Assembly (NCBI GenBank): GCA_031548515.1
Contig: JAVBRB010000005.1
Span: 1-64,000 of the forward strand
From: UBA940 sp031548515
GTDB lineage: Bacteria > Bacteroidota > Bacteroidia > Bacteroidales > Rikenellaceae
DNA length: 64,000 nt
Direction of reading: 5' to 3'
Within the stretch, counting starts at the first letter, position 1. Every line of letters starts with the position of its first letter. The position numbers were made by a program, and so were the translations under genes. The notes beneath the pieces are model-generated. The model saw nothing but the letters and a program-made list of their open reading frames with translations, ran no database searches and was not told the origin of the DNA. Below are positions 53,011 to 61,892 of the stretch, piece after piece.

Positions 53011-54366
53011 ATGTTTCCAAACGAATTTGAAAAACATATAATCGAACTGTTGGACGAACCGGAAGCTGAAAGGCTTCTGGAAGCGCTCGACGGGGAACCT
53101 GTCACGTCCATACGCTTCAATCCGTTCAAACTGGCTGCAAAGCCCGAAGGCGATGCCGTACCGTGGAACAGTTATGGTTTCTATCTTGCGGAACGGCCTG
53201 TTTTCACGCTCGACCCGCTGATGCACAGCGGCGCCTATTATGTCCAGGAAGCGAGTTCGCAGTTCGTCGAGCATATTTACCGCCAGACGATGGGCGATGC
53301 GGAAAATGTGCGGCTGTTGGACTTATGCGCCGCCCCCGGAGGCAAAACCACACTCTACTCAACCCTCGTAGGGGCCGGCGGACTGGTTGTGGCAAACGAG
53401 GTGATAAAACAGCGGGCGTCGGTCCTTGCAGACAATGTGCGCCGCTGGGGGATAGGCAATGTCGCCGTCAGCTGCAACGACGCAGCCAATTTCGCCGCAT
53501 ACAAACACTGGTTCGACGTTCTGGCCATGGATGCCCCATGTTCCGGCGAAGGAATGTTCCGCAAGAACAGGGAGGCACGCACGGAATGGAATCCGGCAAA
53601 CGTGGAGTTATGTGCAGCACGGCAGCGCCGAATTCTGGCCGATGCATGGGACGCCCTGCGTCCGGGCGGTGTGCTGGTATATTCGACCTGTACGTTCAAC
53701 ACCCGCGAGAACGAGGAAAACGTGGCGTGGCTGGCAGCAAATTACGCTGTCGAACCCGCCGGAATTGAAGTTCCCGGAGAATGGGGCATCGAACGTGGTG
53801 AAATCTCAGGCATTGAGACCTTCCGCTTTTGGCCGCACAGGCTGCGCGGTGAAGGGTTCTTCGCCGCAGTTATGCACAAGGCAGACGGAAAGATCAAGCG
53901 CGAAACACCCAAAGCGAAAAAGCAGCCCCTAACCGAATTGAACCGCAACGAAAACCGTCCGCTGACCGAATGGGTCGCACAGCCCGAATTCATGAAGTTC
54001 GCACAGGCCGGCGATAACAGCTACGCATTCTACCGCGCCCAGTATCCGGCAGTCGCAGCGCTTGCGGAGGGACTGAACATCATATATTCAGGCGTCTGCA
54101 TGGGGCAGATTTTCAATGGGAAACTGAGGCCCGACCATGCGTTGGCGCTTTTCCATGACCTTCGCAGGGATAACTCCGCCTGTACCGAACTGCCGTTCGA
54201 CGCTGCGCTCGATTACCTGCGCAAACAGGAGTTCAAAGACCTGGCGCCGCTTGCGGAAGGACTCAACCTGCTGACTTTCGGAAGGCTGCCCATCGGTTGG
54301 ACGAAACGCATCGGACACCGTACCAACACCATGCTTCCCAACAGTTTCCGCATTGTCAATCTTTAA
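53011..54366 (+). CDS. RNA cytosine-C5 methyltransferase, RsmF/NOL1-NOP2-Sun family
   Basis: SAM-dependent m5C methyltransferase of rRNA (or tRNA), 451 residues. SAM motif LLDLCAAPGGKTTLYST (about 92-108). DAPCSGEGMFRKNREA carries one of the two catalytic cysteines (Cys near 175), and VLVYSTCTFNTRENEENVAW holds the other. The C-terminal part (about 300-451) has the RsmF-type PUA-like region (YSGVCMGQIFNGKLRPDHALAL; LNLLTFGRLPIGWTKRIG). It is joined to the deoxynucleoside kinase gene with no gap. Confidence 0.93.
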   Translation: MFPNEFEKHIIELLDEPEAERLLEALDGEPVTSIRFNPFKLAAKPEGDAVPWNSYGFYLAERPVFTLDPLMHSGAYYVQEASSQFVEHIYRQTMGDAENVRLLDLCAAPGGKTTLYSTLVGAGGLVVANEVIKQRASVLADNVRRWGIGNVAVSCNDAANFAAYKHWFDVLAMDAPCSGEGMFRKNREARTEWNPANVELCAARQRRILADAWDALRPGGVLVYSTCTFNTRENEENVAWLAANYAVEPAGIEVPGEWGIERGEISGIETFRFWPHRLRGEGFFAAVMHKADGKIKRETPKAKKQPLTELNRNENRPLTEWVAQPEFMKFAQAGDNSYAFYRAQYPAVAALAEGLNIIYSGVCMGQIFNGKLRPDHALALFHDLRRDNSACTELPFDAALDYLRKQEFKDLAPLAEGLNLLTFGRLPIGWTKRIGHRTNTMLPNSFRIVNL

Positions 54367-54377
54367 GTCTGAGCAAA

Positions 54378-54409
54378 TTTCATAAATAGGTGGAAATTAT
54401 ATATCTTTA
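54378..54409 (+). promoter_or_regulatory. Promoter of the MerR-Nif3-zinc ribbon operon
   Basis: TTTC (54378-54381), a 20-nt spacer and TATCTTTA (54402-54409). Transcription would start about 10 nt before the ATG at 54427. Confidence 0.5.
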
Positions 54410-54426
54410 GCCGGTTATTTAAAGAA

Positions 54427-55176
54427 ATGGTTATGGTAGCGAACGCCGAAAAAACCGACAGAATATACTACTCGATGGGACAAGTGGCCGAGATTCTCGA
54501 CGTAGAACCATCGCTCGTGCGTTTCTGGGAACAGAAATTCGATATTATAAAGCCAAAAAGGAACAAGAAAGGCAACCGCATGTTCACGCCAGGGGATCTG
54601 GACAACCTGAAAACCATATACCACCTGGTCAAGGAGCGCGGAATGACGCTTTCGGGCGCGCAAAAGCACATGAAAGCCAACCGCGGCAGCATCGGACGCG
54701 ACATGGAACTCGCAGAAAGACTGAATTCCATACGTTCTCTGCTGATGGAAGTGCGCCAGGCGCTCGGTGGCGGCGGAACCGTGGTGGATGATTTGCCGGG
54801 CATACATGAGATAGCTCCGATGGAGATATCGGAAGATATACCGGCGATAAAAGCCCTGGAGACTGCACTTGGGGACGCCGCGACAGAGATAATCGCACAT
54901 ACTAAAATGCCGGAACCCTCTCCTGTTCCCGAACCGGAACCTGCGTCTGTTCCCGAGTCCGAACCTAAGGATGAGATTGCCGGAATAATTGAGCAGGCGC
55001 ACGAAGAAGAGGTCATAGATACGTTGATGGATGACGTGATCGAGGCGCTGAACAATGAACCAGAGGAAATGCTCGATTTCGATCCTGACCCGGACCCGGT
55101 CGACGATGAACCGGCGGAGGAACCCAAACCGGCAGAACCGCAAAAGCCTGTTTATATAGAACAGACTCTATTCTAA
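54427..55176 (+). CDS. MerR-family transcriptional regulator with acidic tail
   Basis: A 249-residue regulator with an N-terminal MerR winged helix (RIYYSMGQVAEILDVEPSLVRFWEQKF; GNRMFTPGDLDNLKTIYHLVKERGMTLSGAQKHM; about 12-75). A short coiled part follows, then a long, low-complexity acidic tail rich in Glu, Pro and Asp (PEPSPVPEPEPASVPESEP near 160-178). This tail is unusual for MerR but frequent in Bacteroidota. It heads a three-gene cluster with Nif3 and the zinc ribbon protein, a conserved order in the phylum. The second Met (54433) is an alternative start. Confidence 0.88.
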   Translation: MVMVANAEKTDRIYYSMGQVAEILDVEPSLVRFWEQKFDIIKPKRNKKGNRMFTPGDLDNLKTIYHLVKERGMTLSGAQKHMKANRGSIGRDMELAERLNSIRSLLMEVRQALGGGGTVVDDLPGIHEIAPMEISEDIPAIKALETALGDAATEIIAHTKMPEPSPVPEPEPASVPESEPKDEIAGIIEQAHEEEVIDTLMDDVIEALNNEPEEMLDFDPDPDPVDDEPAEEPKPAEPQKPVYIEQTLF

Positions 55177-55187
55177 ACCGCACTCGG

Positions 55188-55976
55188 ATGAAGATACGGG
55201 ATATAGTCGCACCGCTCGAGGAATTCGCGCCGCTCCGGTACCAGGAGAGTTTCGATAACTCCGGACTGATAGTGGGACGTTATGACGACGAAGTCGATTC
55301 GGCGCTGTTGTGCGTGGACGCAACCCAAGAAGTACTGGACGAAGCGGAACGGCTCGGGGCAAAGCTTGTGATTTCGCATCACCCCATCATTTTCCATGCG
55401 CTGAAGCGTTTCAACAGTAAAGGCTACGTCCAGAAAACAGTAGAAACGGCGATCCGCAAAGGCATAGCGTTGTATGCCTGCCACACAAACCTGGACAGCA
55501 CTCCCGGCGGAATGAGCTACCGCCTGGCCGAAATGTTGGGCATCGGGAATCTGCAGCTGCTGGAACGGTGTGGAGGTCAGGATATGCCCAACGGATTCGG
55601 GATCACAGGAACACTCGCAGAACCTACTCCGCCCGAGGCTTTTCTGCGCCTTGTGCAGGAGAAACTCGGTGTTAAAGCGATACGCCACAGCGGCCTGATA
55701 TTCGACAGTATCCGGAAAATAGCCCTTTGCACCGGTTCGGGTGCATCGCTAATAGAAGCCGCAATAGATGCCGGAGCCGATCTATATATGGCTGCCGATT
55801 TCAAGTACAACGACTTCATGGCCGCCGATGGAGTGATGATAATCGCCGACATAGGCCATTTCGAAAGCGAATTTTGCGCCATCGACCTTATGTTCGATGT
55901 TATTTCGAAAAAAATAGCTAATTTTGCACTCCACAAAAGCAGCAACTCGCGTAATCCGGTAATCTACTTAGTATAA
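55188..55976 (+). CDS. Nif3-like dinuclear metal-centre protein
   Basis: A 262-residue NIF3/YqfO-family protein, possibly GTP cyclohydrolase-I-like. Metal ligands are visible in VISHHPIIFHALKRF (His-His), YACHTNLDS and IADIGHFESE. It lacks the CutA-like insert of longer relatives (about 365 residues), so it resembles the compact E. coli YbgI type. The exact function remains open. It lies 11 bp after MerR and 6 bp before the zinc ribbon gene. Confidence 0.92.
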   Translation: MKIRDIVAPLEEFAPLRYQESFDNSGLIVGRYDDEVDSALLCVDATQEVLDEAERLGAKLVISHHPIIFHALKRFNSKGYVQKTVETAIRKGIALYACHTNLDSTPGGMSYRLAEMLGIGNLQLLERCGGQDMPNGFGITGTLAEPTPPEAFLRLVQEKLGVKAIRHSGLIFDSIRKIALCTGSGASLIEAAIDAGADLYMAADFKYNDFMAADGVMIIADIGHFESEFCAIDLMFDVISKKIANFALHKSSNSRNPVIYLV

Positions 55977-55982
55977 AATCCT

Positions 55983-56750
55983 ATGGCAACGGTGAAGAAC
56001 AAGGCGGCAGAAGCCGACTACTCGATGGAAGAAAAGATCATGGCGCTGTACGAACTGCAGCATATCGACTCCAAAATCGACGAAATCAATAAAATAAAGG
56101 GAGAGCTTCCGCTTGAGGTGCAGGACCTCGAAGACGAAATAGCCGGTCTGCGTACCCGCATCGAAAATATAAACAACGAAGTCGAAGAGCTGAACCAACT
56201 GACCCGCCAGCGCAAACGCGAGGCTGACGAAGCTAAAACCCTGATCGAAAAATACGAAGAGCAGCAGAATAACGTACGCAACAACCGCGAATTCGATGCG
56301 CTCACGAAAGAAGTGGAATATCAGAAACTGGAGATCGAACTTGCCAACAAACGCCTTAAGGAGTATTCGGCAGCCATTAAAATTAAAAAAGCACAGGCTG
56401 AAGAAGCCGAGGCAATTGTCGAAGACCGTACACTGGACCTGAACCAGAAACGCGCAGAACTCGACAGTATCGAGGAAGAGACCGCAAAAGAAGTGGAAGC
56501 CCTGAAAGGCCAGGAAGCCGACGCCTCCGCCAAGATAGACGACAGGATGCTGACTGCCTACCGCCGCATACGCAAAAACATGCACAACGGACTCGCTGTG
56601 GTGACTGTCAAAAGAGACGCCTGCGGAGGATGTTATAACCGTATACCGCCCCAGCGACAGGTGGATATCCGCCAAAACAAGAAGATCATTATCTGCGAAT
56701 ACTGCGGACGCATCCTGGTAGCCGACCTGTCTGCTGAAACGGGAAAATAG
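55983..56750 (+). CDS. C4-type zinc ribbon / coiled-coil protein (CdsZ-like)
   Basis: A 255-residue protein made of a long, heptad-patterned coiled-coil (about 35-185; IDSKIDEINKIKGELPLEVQDLEDEIAGLR, etc.) and a C-terminal zinc ribbon with CGGCYNRI and CEYCGRIL (two CxxC pairs, near 213 and 238). Related C4-zinc-ribbon proteins are found throughout bacteria beside Nif3. It is proposed to bind nucleic acid or proteins, without a firm function. It is the last gene of the operon and is followed by a terminator. Confidence 0.9.
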   Translation: MATVKNKAAEADYSMEEKIMALYELQHIDSKIDEINKIKGELPLEVQDLEDEIAGLRTRIENINNEVEELNQLTRQRKREADEAKTLIEKYEEQQNNVRNNREFDALTKEVEYQKLEIELANKRLKEYSAAIKIKKAQAEEAEAIVEDRTLDLNQKRAELDSIEEETAKEVEALKGQEADASAKIDDRMLTAYRRIRKNMHNGLAVVTVKRDACGGCYNRIPPQRQVDIRQNKKIIICEYCGRILVADLSAETGK

Positions 56751-56774
56751 GCCGTCCCATTTCCTATAAGACAT

Positions 56775-56807
56775 GCGTGCCCGACAAGATGTTCGGGCAC
56801 GCTTTTT
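56775..56807 (+). terminator. Terminator after the zinc ribbon gene
   Basis: Perfect 10-bp stem GCGTGCCCGA (56775-56784) with TCGGGCACGC (56793-56802), then five T. The rest of 56808-57050 shows only a near-consensus TTACCTTGC (about 56957-56965) as a possible sigma-gene promoter. Confidence 0.85.
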
Positions 56808-57050
56808 GTTTGATAATCAGCCGGAACAAAACCAACGTTGATGTATTGTTGTTTTTGAGGGCGATTTAGAAAATATAGGATGCTCCCCGGACGAATTGTA
56901 ACAAGTCAGATTCGCCACCCGGTGTTCACTGTATTTGGAGATTTGAGAAATGTTTCTTACCTTGCACGCTGAAACATACTAACACTCACTTCTTAATACG
57001 ACAATCGCCTATCGAAAAAACATTACTCGAACTTTAAATTAGGGCAGAGT

Positions 57051-57638
57051 ATGAATCTGAATAAAATGAGCGACTCCCAGTTGCTGAATTTATATTTTTC
57101 GGGCGATCATAACGCGATCTCAAAACTTATCGAACGGCACAAAAAACGTGTGACCGACTATATTTACATGATGGTCAAAGACAGGGAGGTCGCCGACGAT
57201 ATTTTCCAGGAAACTTTTATCAAGGTCGTGCGTTTTGTGGACGAAGGACGATACTCCGACAATGGAAAATTCCTGTCGTGGGTACTGCGTATCGCGCACA
57301 ACCAGGTTATCGACCACTTCCGCCAGACGAGGCAGCAGAACAAGATCACGGAATCCGACGCCGGATACGATATTCTGGGTACAATGCGTTTCTCCAACGA
57401 TACCGTTGAGGACAAACTTGTCACAGCGCAGATACACGAAGACCTGCGAAAAATGATCGACCATCTGCCCGAAGAGCAGAGGCAGGTCGTACTTATGCGC
57501 TATTTCGACAACCTGAGTTTCAAGGATATAGCAGAACAGACCGAAGTCAGCATAAACACCGCTCTCGGCCGTATGAGATATGCCCTGATCAACCTTAGAA
57601 AATTAATCAAAGACAATCAGATGGTTTTGACTGTGTAG
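57051..57638 (+). CDS. ECF RNA polymerase sigma factor
   Basis: A 195-residue sigma factor. Region 2: LIERHKKRVTDYIYMMVKDREVADDIFQETFIKVVRFV, FLSWVLRIAHNQVIDHFRQ. Region 4: LPEEQRQVVLMRYFDNLSFKDIAEQTEVSINTALGRMRYAL. It lacks extra domains. No SusCD pair or FecR-type membrane anti-sigma factor follows, unlike most ECF factors in Bacteroidota. Instead a tiny acidic gene lies 84 nt downstream. The shape is like the stress-type ECF factors of Bacteroides, but I cannot assign a regulon. Confidence 0.93.
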   Translation: MNLNKMSDSQLLNLYFSGDHNAISKLIERHKKRVTDYIYMMVKDREVADDIFQETFIKVVRFVDEGRYSDNGKFLSWVLRIAHNQVIDHFRQTRQQNKITESDAGYDILGTMRFSNDTVEDKLVTAQIHEDLRKMIDHLPEEQRQVVLMRYFDNLSFKDIAEQTEVSINTALGRMRYALINLRKLIKDNQMVLTV

Positions 57639-57722
57639 ACACAATATTACAGACACTCCGCCGTTTCTTTGGTAAAAACAGCACTACAGTTACATATAAC
57701 AACAGTAATTTCCACAGGGCCT

Positions 57723-57869
57723 ATGGAAGACATTGACACGAATCACGAAACGAACGACCGGTACGACGAGGACGACATGTTTCTGCACGAGGTTATTCAG
57801 GACGACCACGAACTTCTGTTTCTGGACAGTTATCTGAAAGAAGCTTTGGGCAGCATGAGCACGATTTGA
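57723..57869 (+). CDS. Acidic microprotein downstream of the sigma factor, possible anti-sigma factor
   Basis: A 48-residue protein from the ATG at 57723. It has 15 Asp/Glu and only one Arg and one Lys (plus three His). The N-terminal half is loose and acidic (NHETNDRYDEDD) and the second half is an amphipathic helix (FLHEVIQDDHELLFLDSYLKEA). The open frame can be extended to a TTG at 57669, but that part is basic and unlike the rest. No transmembrane segment. An acidic peptide could bind the basic sigma factor surface, but this is inference from position and charge. Confidence 0.55.
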   Translation: MEDIDTNHETNDRYDEDDMFLHEVIQDDHELLFLDSYLKEALGSMSTI

Positions 57870-57994
57870 GAGAAGCCGCAGTAGAGAGAGATAGAGAGAA
57901 GGCGGCGGGAGAGAAGGAGAGATCGTACAAAAAGACGGGGATTCCGAAAGGTTTCCCCGTTTTATTGGTAATGGACCAAAACCGGCTTGTTCTT

Positions 57995-58360
57995 TTATAC
58001 TTCCCTCAAAAGCCAGCAGCCGAACCATGCGGCTGCAAGTCCGAGGACGATGCTTCCGGCTGTATAAAAAGCAAAAGGCGCGAACTCATCCGCCTTGAGC
58101 ATCATGAGATTTTCATTGATGAATGCCGAAAATGTGGTGAATCCCCCGCAAAAGCCAGCTGTCAACAGAAGCCTTACCTCCGGAGATGCTACGTCCCCAC
58201 GCTCGATAAGGCCGTAAAAAACACCGATCAGAAGACAGCCCGCCACGTTCACGAGCATAGTGCCCCAAGGAAAATTCGCATTCAGGAGCTTCGAAACGAC
58301 GTACCTCAACGCTCCACCCGCAAAACTTCCGGCACCGACAAGCAATATATCTTTAAACAT
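57995..58360 (-). CDS. crcB: Fluoride channel CrcB/Fluc
   Basis: A 121-residue, four-helix dual-topology membrane protein that exports fluoride. Family motifs: GAGSFAGGALRY near the start, WGTMLVNVAGCLLIGVFYG, and TAGFCGGFTTFSAFINENL (the fluoride-pore segment with Phe and Thr). Length is normal. It overlaps the exonuclease gene by 8 bp, so it is read from the same transcript. No fluoride riboswitch is seen. Confidence 0.95.
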   Translation of the reverse strand: MFKDILLVGAGSFAGGALRYVVSKLLNANFPWGTMLVNVAGCLLIGVFYGLIERGDVASPEVRLLLTAGFCGGFTTFSAFINENLMMLKADEFAPFAFYTAGSIVLGLAAAWFGCWLLREV

Positions 58361-58946
58361 GTTCGGGATTCGAAGACTTCAGAGTATTGTATATCTCGGT
58401 ACATAACCATGCATCGGTTGCGGCGTAAAGCTTCTGGGCATCGGTAAGCTGCACCGACTCCCAGTTGCTGAGGCGCTGGGCTTTCGAAACACGGCGACCG
58501 AGCACTATCGCGGCTATCTTTATCAGGCTCAAGTCTCCGATGCCGTATTCAGGAACCATCCTCTGCAGGTCCACAAAACCTTTTGGACGGAATTTGCGCA
58601 GTGTTTCCAGTTCACGGATGTCGCCGTCGACACTCAGCCCCACTTTGACAACATTCTTATTTTCAAGAACCTTCAGGATGGCTTTATCGAGGCGTATCTT
58701 ATTCAGGCGGAACAGGAAACATTTGCCTCCGGCAGAGAGTTGCAACAGTGATATTCGGTTGACCACCCCTTTTTTGAACGACGGCCGCGACTCGGTATCA
58801 AAACCGACGATCTCCTGCCGGAGCAGATAGTCACAGGCGGCATCCACTTTTTCCGGCGCATCCACGACGATAATCTCGCCGTCGAACGCAACCGTGGGCA
58901 GTAACGAAACCTCCTCTTTCGATATCGTGGGTAAAAACTCCGGCAT
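58353..58946 (-). CDS. 3'-5' exonuclease, DEDDy family
   Basis: A 197-residue RNase D/DnaQ-like exonuclease. The DEDD residues lie in EIVGFDTESRPSFKKG (D, E), VGLSVDGDIRELETL (D) and QKLYAATDAWLCTEIY (Y, D). I chose the ATG at 58946 (MPEFLPTISKEEV); the longer ORF to 58997 runs into recQ. No HRDC domain. The enzyme may act on DNA or structured RNA ends; recQ ends 13 bp upstream of its start, so a repair partnership with RecQ is plausible. Confidence 0.9.
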   Translation of the reverse strand: MPEFLPTISKEEVSLLPTVAFDGEIIVVDAPEKVDAACDYLLRQEIVGFDTESRPSFKKGVVNRISLLQLSAGGKCFLFRLNKIRLDKAILKVLENKNVVKVGLSVDGDIRELETLRKFRPKGFVDLQRMVPEYGIGDLSLIKIAAIVLGRRVSKAQRLSNWESVQLTDAQKLYAATDAWLCTEIYNTLKSSNPEHV

Positions 58947-58959
58947 AACGGGGACTAAA

Positions 58960-60903
58960 TTAACGATTAATTCGCAGAATACCTGTCTTATCCACATATA
59001 TTTTACCTTCGGCGGCCAGGGAATCTATAGCGCGGATAATATCTTCGGGATCTGCGTCTATGCTGCCGACAAGCCGTTTGACGGTGAGCGGACTACCGCC
59101 TATTATCTCCAGAATCGCTTTATTCGAAATTTTCTCCGCCGACGGCGTTCCGCCTTTTCCGGTCACCACTGGTATTTCGGTTTTCTTGCGGGCTAAACAG
59201 ATGTCGCACACCCCGCAATCACGGGGGTTTTGTTCGCCGAAATAACGCTGGAGCCAGGCACTGCGGCATTCGTCATCGCCTTCGGCATAGGCGAACATCC
59301 TCTCATAGCGCGCGGCAGCGAGGTCTTTCCGTATCTTATATGTGTGGGGGGCGATATATACGTCTTCGGTCGGCAGGCGGTCTTCGGGAAGATACAGAAG
59401 CGGCGTGCGGCGCGAAGGGATGTAGCGTATGACGCGCAGTTGCCACAGCGCCTTGAAAAGTTCCTTCACCCGGTCGACGGTGTAGCCGCTTACAACGGCG
59501 ATCTCCTGTTCGCTGACGGCACGGAACTCCGTGAAGATGCCGTTGTACATGCGCATTATGACGCGCAGGAAATGATCGAGGTCATCGCGTTCGACGCGCA
59601 GGCGGTAGAGGTCGTCGCGGCTTACGCAGAACATCACGCGCGCCGGATGATCGCTCTCGTCTGTGAGTACCATGTAGCCATTGGACTGCAGGATCCTGAT
59701 GGCATTGATGGCCGTCCATGAGAAAAAGCGGTACTGGCGGCAAAAATCGTAAACGTTAAAATCGAACGAATACTCCTTCCCCTCGCCCACCCCCACCTGC
59801 AGGTAGTTGAATATCGACTCGTATATCTGCTTTATCAGTTCAAGCGACGGGTATTCCGATGCGAAACGGTTCAGCGCCCGGGCGCGGTCGTCGGACGATA
59901 CAAGAAGCAAGGCGTAGGAGCGTTTGCCGTCGCGTCCGGCGCGGCCCGTCTCCTGATAATAGCCCTCAACAGAGTCGCAGATAGAGTAATGGACCACGAA
60001 ACGCACATCAGCCTTGTCTATTCCCATGCCGAAGGCATTGGTAGCCACCATAATGCGTTTTTTACCCGTAGTCCACTCTTCCTGGCGGATGGTGCGTTCG
60101 GCAGACTCCATTCCGCCGTGGTAACAGGTGACCGGGATTCCCTGTTCCAGCAGCACGGCGGCCAGTTGTTCGACCCCCTCGCGGGTGCGCACATAGACGA
60201 TCCCCGAGCCAGGAACATTGTTGACGATCCGTAGTAACTGCTCATTCTTGTCCTCTACCCGGCGTACCGAATAAGACAGGTTCGGACGCTCGAAAGGCGA
60301 ACGCAACAGAGACCCCTCGACGAACTTCAACTGCGTCATGATGTCTTCGGCGACCTCGGCCGTGGCTGATGCGGTCAGGGCAAGGATCGGCACATCGGGC
60401 AGGATGGACCTCAGTTCGGCGATACGCAGGTACGACGGGCGAAAATCGTAGCCCCACTGCGAAATGCAGTGCGCCTCGTCGACCGCAATCAAAGTCGGAT
60501 TCATACGCGGCACCCGCAGGCGGAACATCTCGCTTGCGACCCTCTCGGGTGCGACATAAAGGAACTTTACGTCGCCATAGACGCAGTTGTCCAGTGCGGC
60601 ATCGATCTGGTCGGGGGTCATTCCCGAATGTACTGCAACAGCCGGAATCCCTTTCGAGCGAAGCCGGTCGACCTGATCTTTCATCAGGGCGATCAGAGGT
60701 GTGATGACAATACAGAAACCGTCCTTGTCGGCGATGGTGGGAAGCTGGTAGATAAGCGATTTTCCCGCTCCGGTGGGCATCAATGAAAGGGTATCGCGCC
60801 CCGCGCAGACCGAAAGCATGGTTTCGAGCTGCATGGGACGGAACTCTGCGTGCCCCCAGTATTTTGCGAGAGCCACACGTAACCTACCCCTGATATCGTC
60901 CAT
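58960..60903 (-). CDS. recQ: ATP-dependent DNA helicase RecQ
   Basis: A 647-residue 3'-5' helicase. Motif I: LSLMPTGAGKSLIYQLP; motif II: AVDEAHCISQWGYDF; motif VI: ETGRAGRDGKRSYALLL. The zinc-binding cysteines appear near 545-570 (CRSAWLQRYFGEQ, then CGVCDICLARKK). The C-terminus has a short winged-helix-like end instead of a clear HRDC domain. It acts in recombination repair and fork restart. GT2 lies 4 bp upstream. Confidence 0.95.
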   Translation of the reverse strand: MDDIRGRLRVALAKYWGHAEFRPMQLETMLSVCAGRDTLSLMPTGAGKSLIYQLPTIADKDGFCIVITPLIALMKDQVDRLRSKGIPAVAVHSGMTPDQIDAALDNCVYGDVKFLYVAPERVASEMFRLRVPRMNPTLIAVDEAHCISQWGYDFRPSYLRIAELRSILPDVPILALTASATAEVAEDIMTQLKFVEGSLLRSPFERPNLSYSVRRVEDKNEQLLRIVNNVPGSGIVYVRTREGVEQLAAVLLEQGIPVTCYHGGMESAERTIRQEEWTTGKKRIMVATNAFGMGIDKADVRFVVHYSICDSVEGYYQETGRAGRDGKRSYALLLVSSDDRARALNRFASEYPSLELIKQIYESIFNYLQVGVGEGKEYSFDFNVYDFCRQYRFFSWTAINAIRILQSNGYMVLTDESDHPARVMFCVSRDDLYRLRVERDDLDHFLRVIMRMYNGIFTEFRAVSEQEIAVVSGYTVDRVKELFKALWQLRVIRYIPSRRTPLLYLPEDRLPTEDVYIAPHTYKIRKDLAAARYERMFAYAEGDDECRSAWLQRYFGEQNPRDCGVCDICLARKKTEIPVVTGKGGTPSAEKISNKAILEIIGGSPLTVKRLVGSIDADPEDIIRAIDSLAAEGKIYVDKTGILRINR

Positions 60904-60907
60904 CGGG

Positions 60908-61816
60908 TTAAAGATAATTAGTGCCCAACCTTTTAGTCTGCCGCCGCGTTTTGATTATTTTTCCAAAAGCCAGCGCTCCTTTGCAAAAGATCAAAAGAGG
61001 AAGTACGGAACGATAGCGGAACATATAAGCCGGAACGTATTTAAATACGTTCCAGCCTGCCGAAAGACTCGCCTTAAACATGTTCCGGTTTATATTGCAC
61101 GCTTTTGCCAAAAACATTACATATAACGCTCTAATCTTGGCGTCTTCAGATACTTTTCGGTCCTCCCGGTCGTGAACGCCATATATCCCGGGACATATTC
61201 CCACCTTGCAACCATGGTAGCGGACTCTGTGAATGTAGTTGTCATCCTCGCCGTAATGGGGAAATACGCTGGCGAATCCGCCTATTATTTCCAAACTTTT
61301 CCGCGGCAGCAGCCAATGGGCAGCCATCACGAAGCCTGTCGGATACAGAGGCTTTAGCTCTCCACGTTCCACATCGTCCAGGTACCCCGGACAATTGCGC
61401 CCGCTGCACAGTCGCTGAAACCCGGCATCAGGCTTCTTGCGGTCGCCTGCAAGCTGGACAGGACTCAGGATGAAATAATCGGGATTAGCCAACTGCACTT
61501 CGACGAGCCGTCCTATGGTGTCGGGGTCTACCCAGGCATCCTGGTTTAAAAGATACACATAGTCGCATCCCGCATCCATGGCGCGGCGGATTCCTATATT
61601 GTTGGCTTTGCCGAAACCCAGGTTTTCCCCTGTTTCGATTATCTCGGCGGAAGGGTGTTTTTCACGCAGCGCCTCCACTGTTCCGTCCGTAGAACCGTTG
61701 TCCACGACGACGGTTCTCAGTGGAAGTTCCGACGCCGCAATGCTGCCGAAACAACGATCAAGCCACCGCATTCCATTATAGGTAACTACTATAACATAAA
61801 CTTTCGGAAAATCCAT
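60908..61816 (-). CDS. Glycosyltransferase family 2 protein
   Basis: A 302-residue GT-A enzyme: MDFPKVYVIVVTYNGMRWLD at the start, VVVDNGSTDGTVEALR, YLLNQDAWVDPDTIGRL (the DXD-like region), and AHWLLPRKSLEIIGGFASVFPHYGEDDNYIHR (acceptor region). A hydrophobic C-terminal helix follows. Rhamnosyltransferase-like; the acceptor glycan is unknown. The longer ORF (to 62020) would cross a terminator and run into the mutase gene, so I chose the ATG at 61816. Confidence 0.9.
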   Translation of the reverse strand: MDFPKVYVIVVTYNGMRWLDRCFGSIAASELPLRTVVVDNGSTDGTVEALREKHPSAEIIETGENLGFGKANNIGIRRAMDAGCDYVYLLNQDAWVDPDTIGRLVEVQLANPDYFILSPVQLAGDRKKPDAGFQRLCSGRNCPGYLDDVERGELKPLYPTGFVMAAHWLLPRKSLEIIGGFASVFPHYGEDDNYIHRVRYHGCKVGICPGIYGVHDREDRKVSEDAKIRALYVMFLAKACNINRNMFKASLSAGWNVFKYVPAYMFRYRSVLPLLIFCKGALAFGKIIKTRRQTKRLGTNYL

Positions 61817-61832
61817 ATTTGCTCTGATTCTA

Positions 61833-61868
61833 TTTAAAAACGGGAGCAGACAAAGCGGCTCCCGTTTC
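61833..61868 (-). terminator. Terminator after the mutase gene
   Basis: Stem 61838-61847 with 61858-61867 (GGGAGC core), followed on the minus strand by a T run (fwd AAAAA), just after the methylmalonyl-CoA mutase stop. Confidence 0.75.
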
Positions 61869-61892
61869 AAAGGTACAAATTCTTGCCGACTA

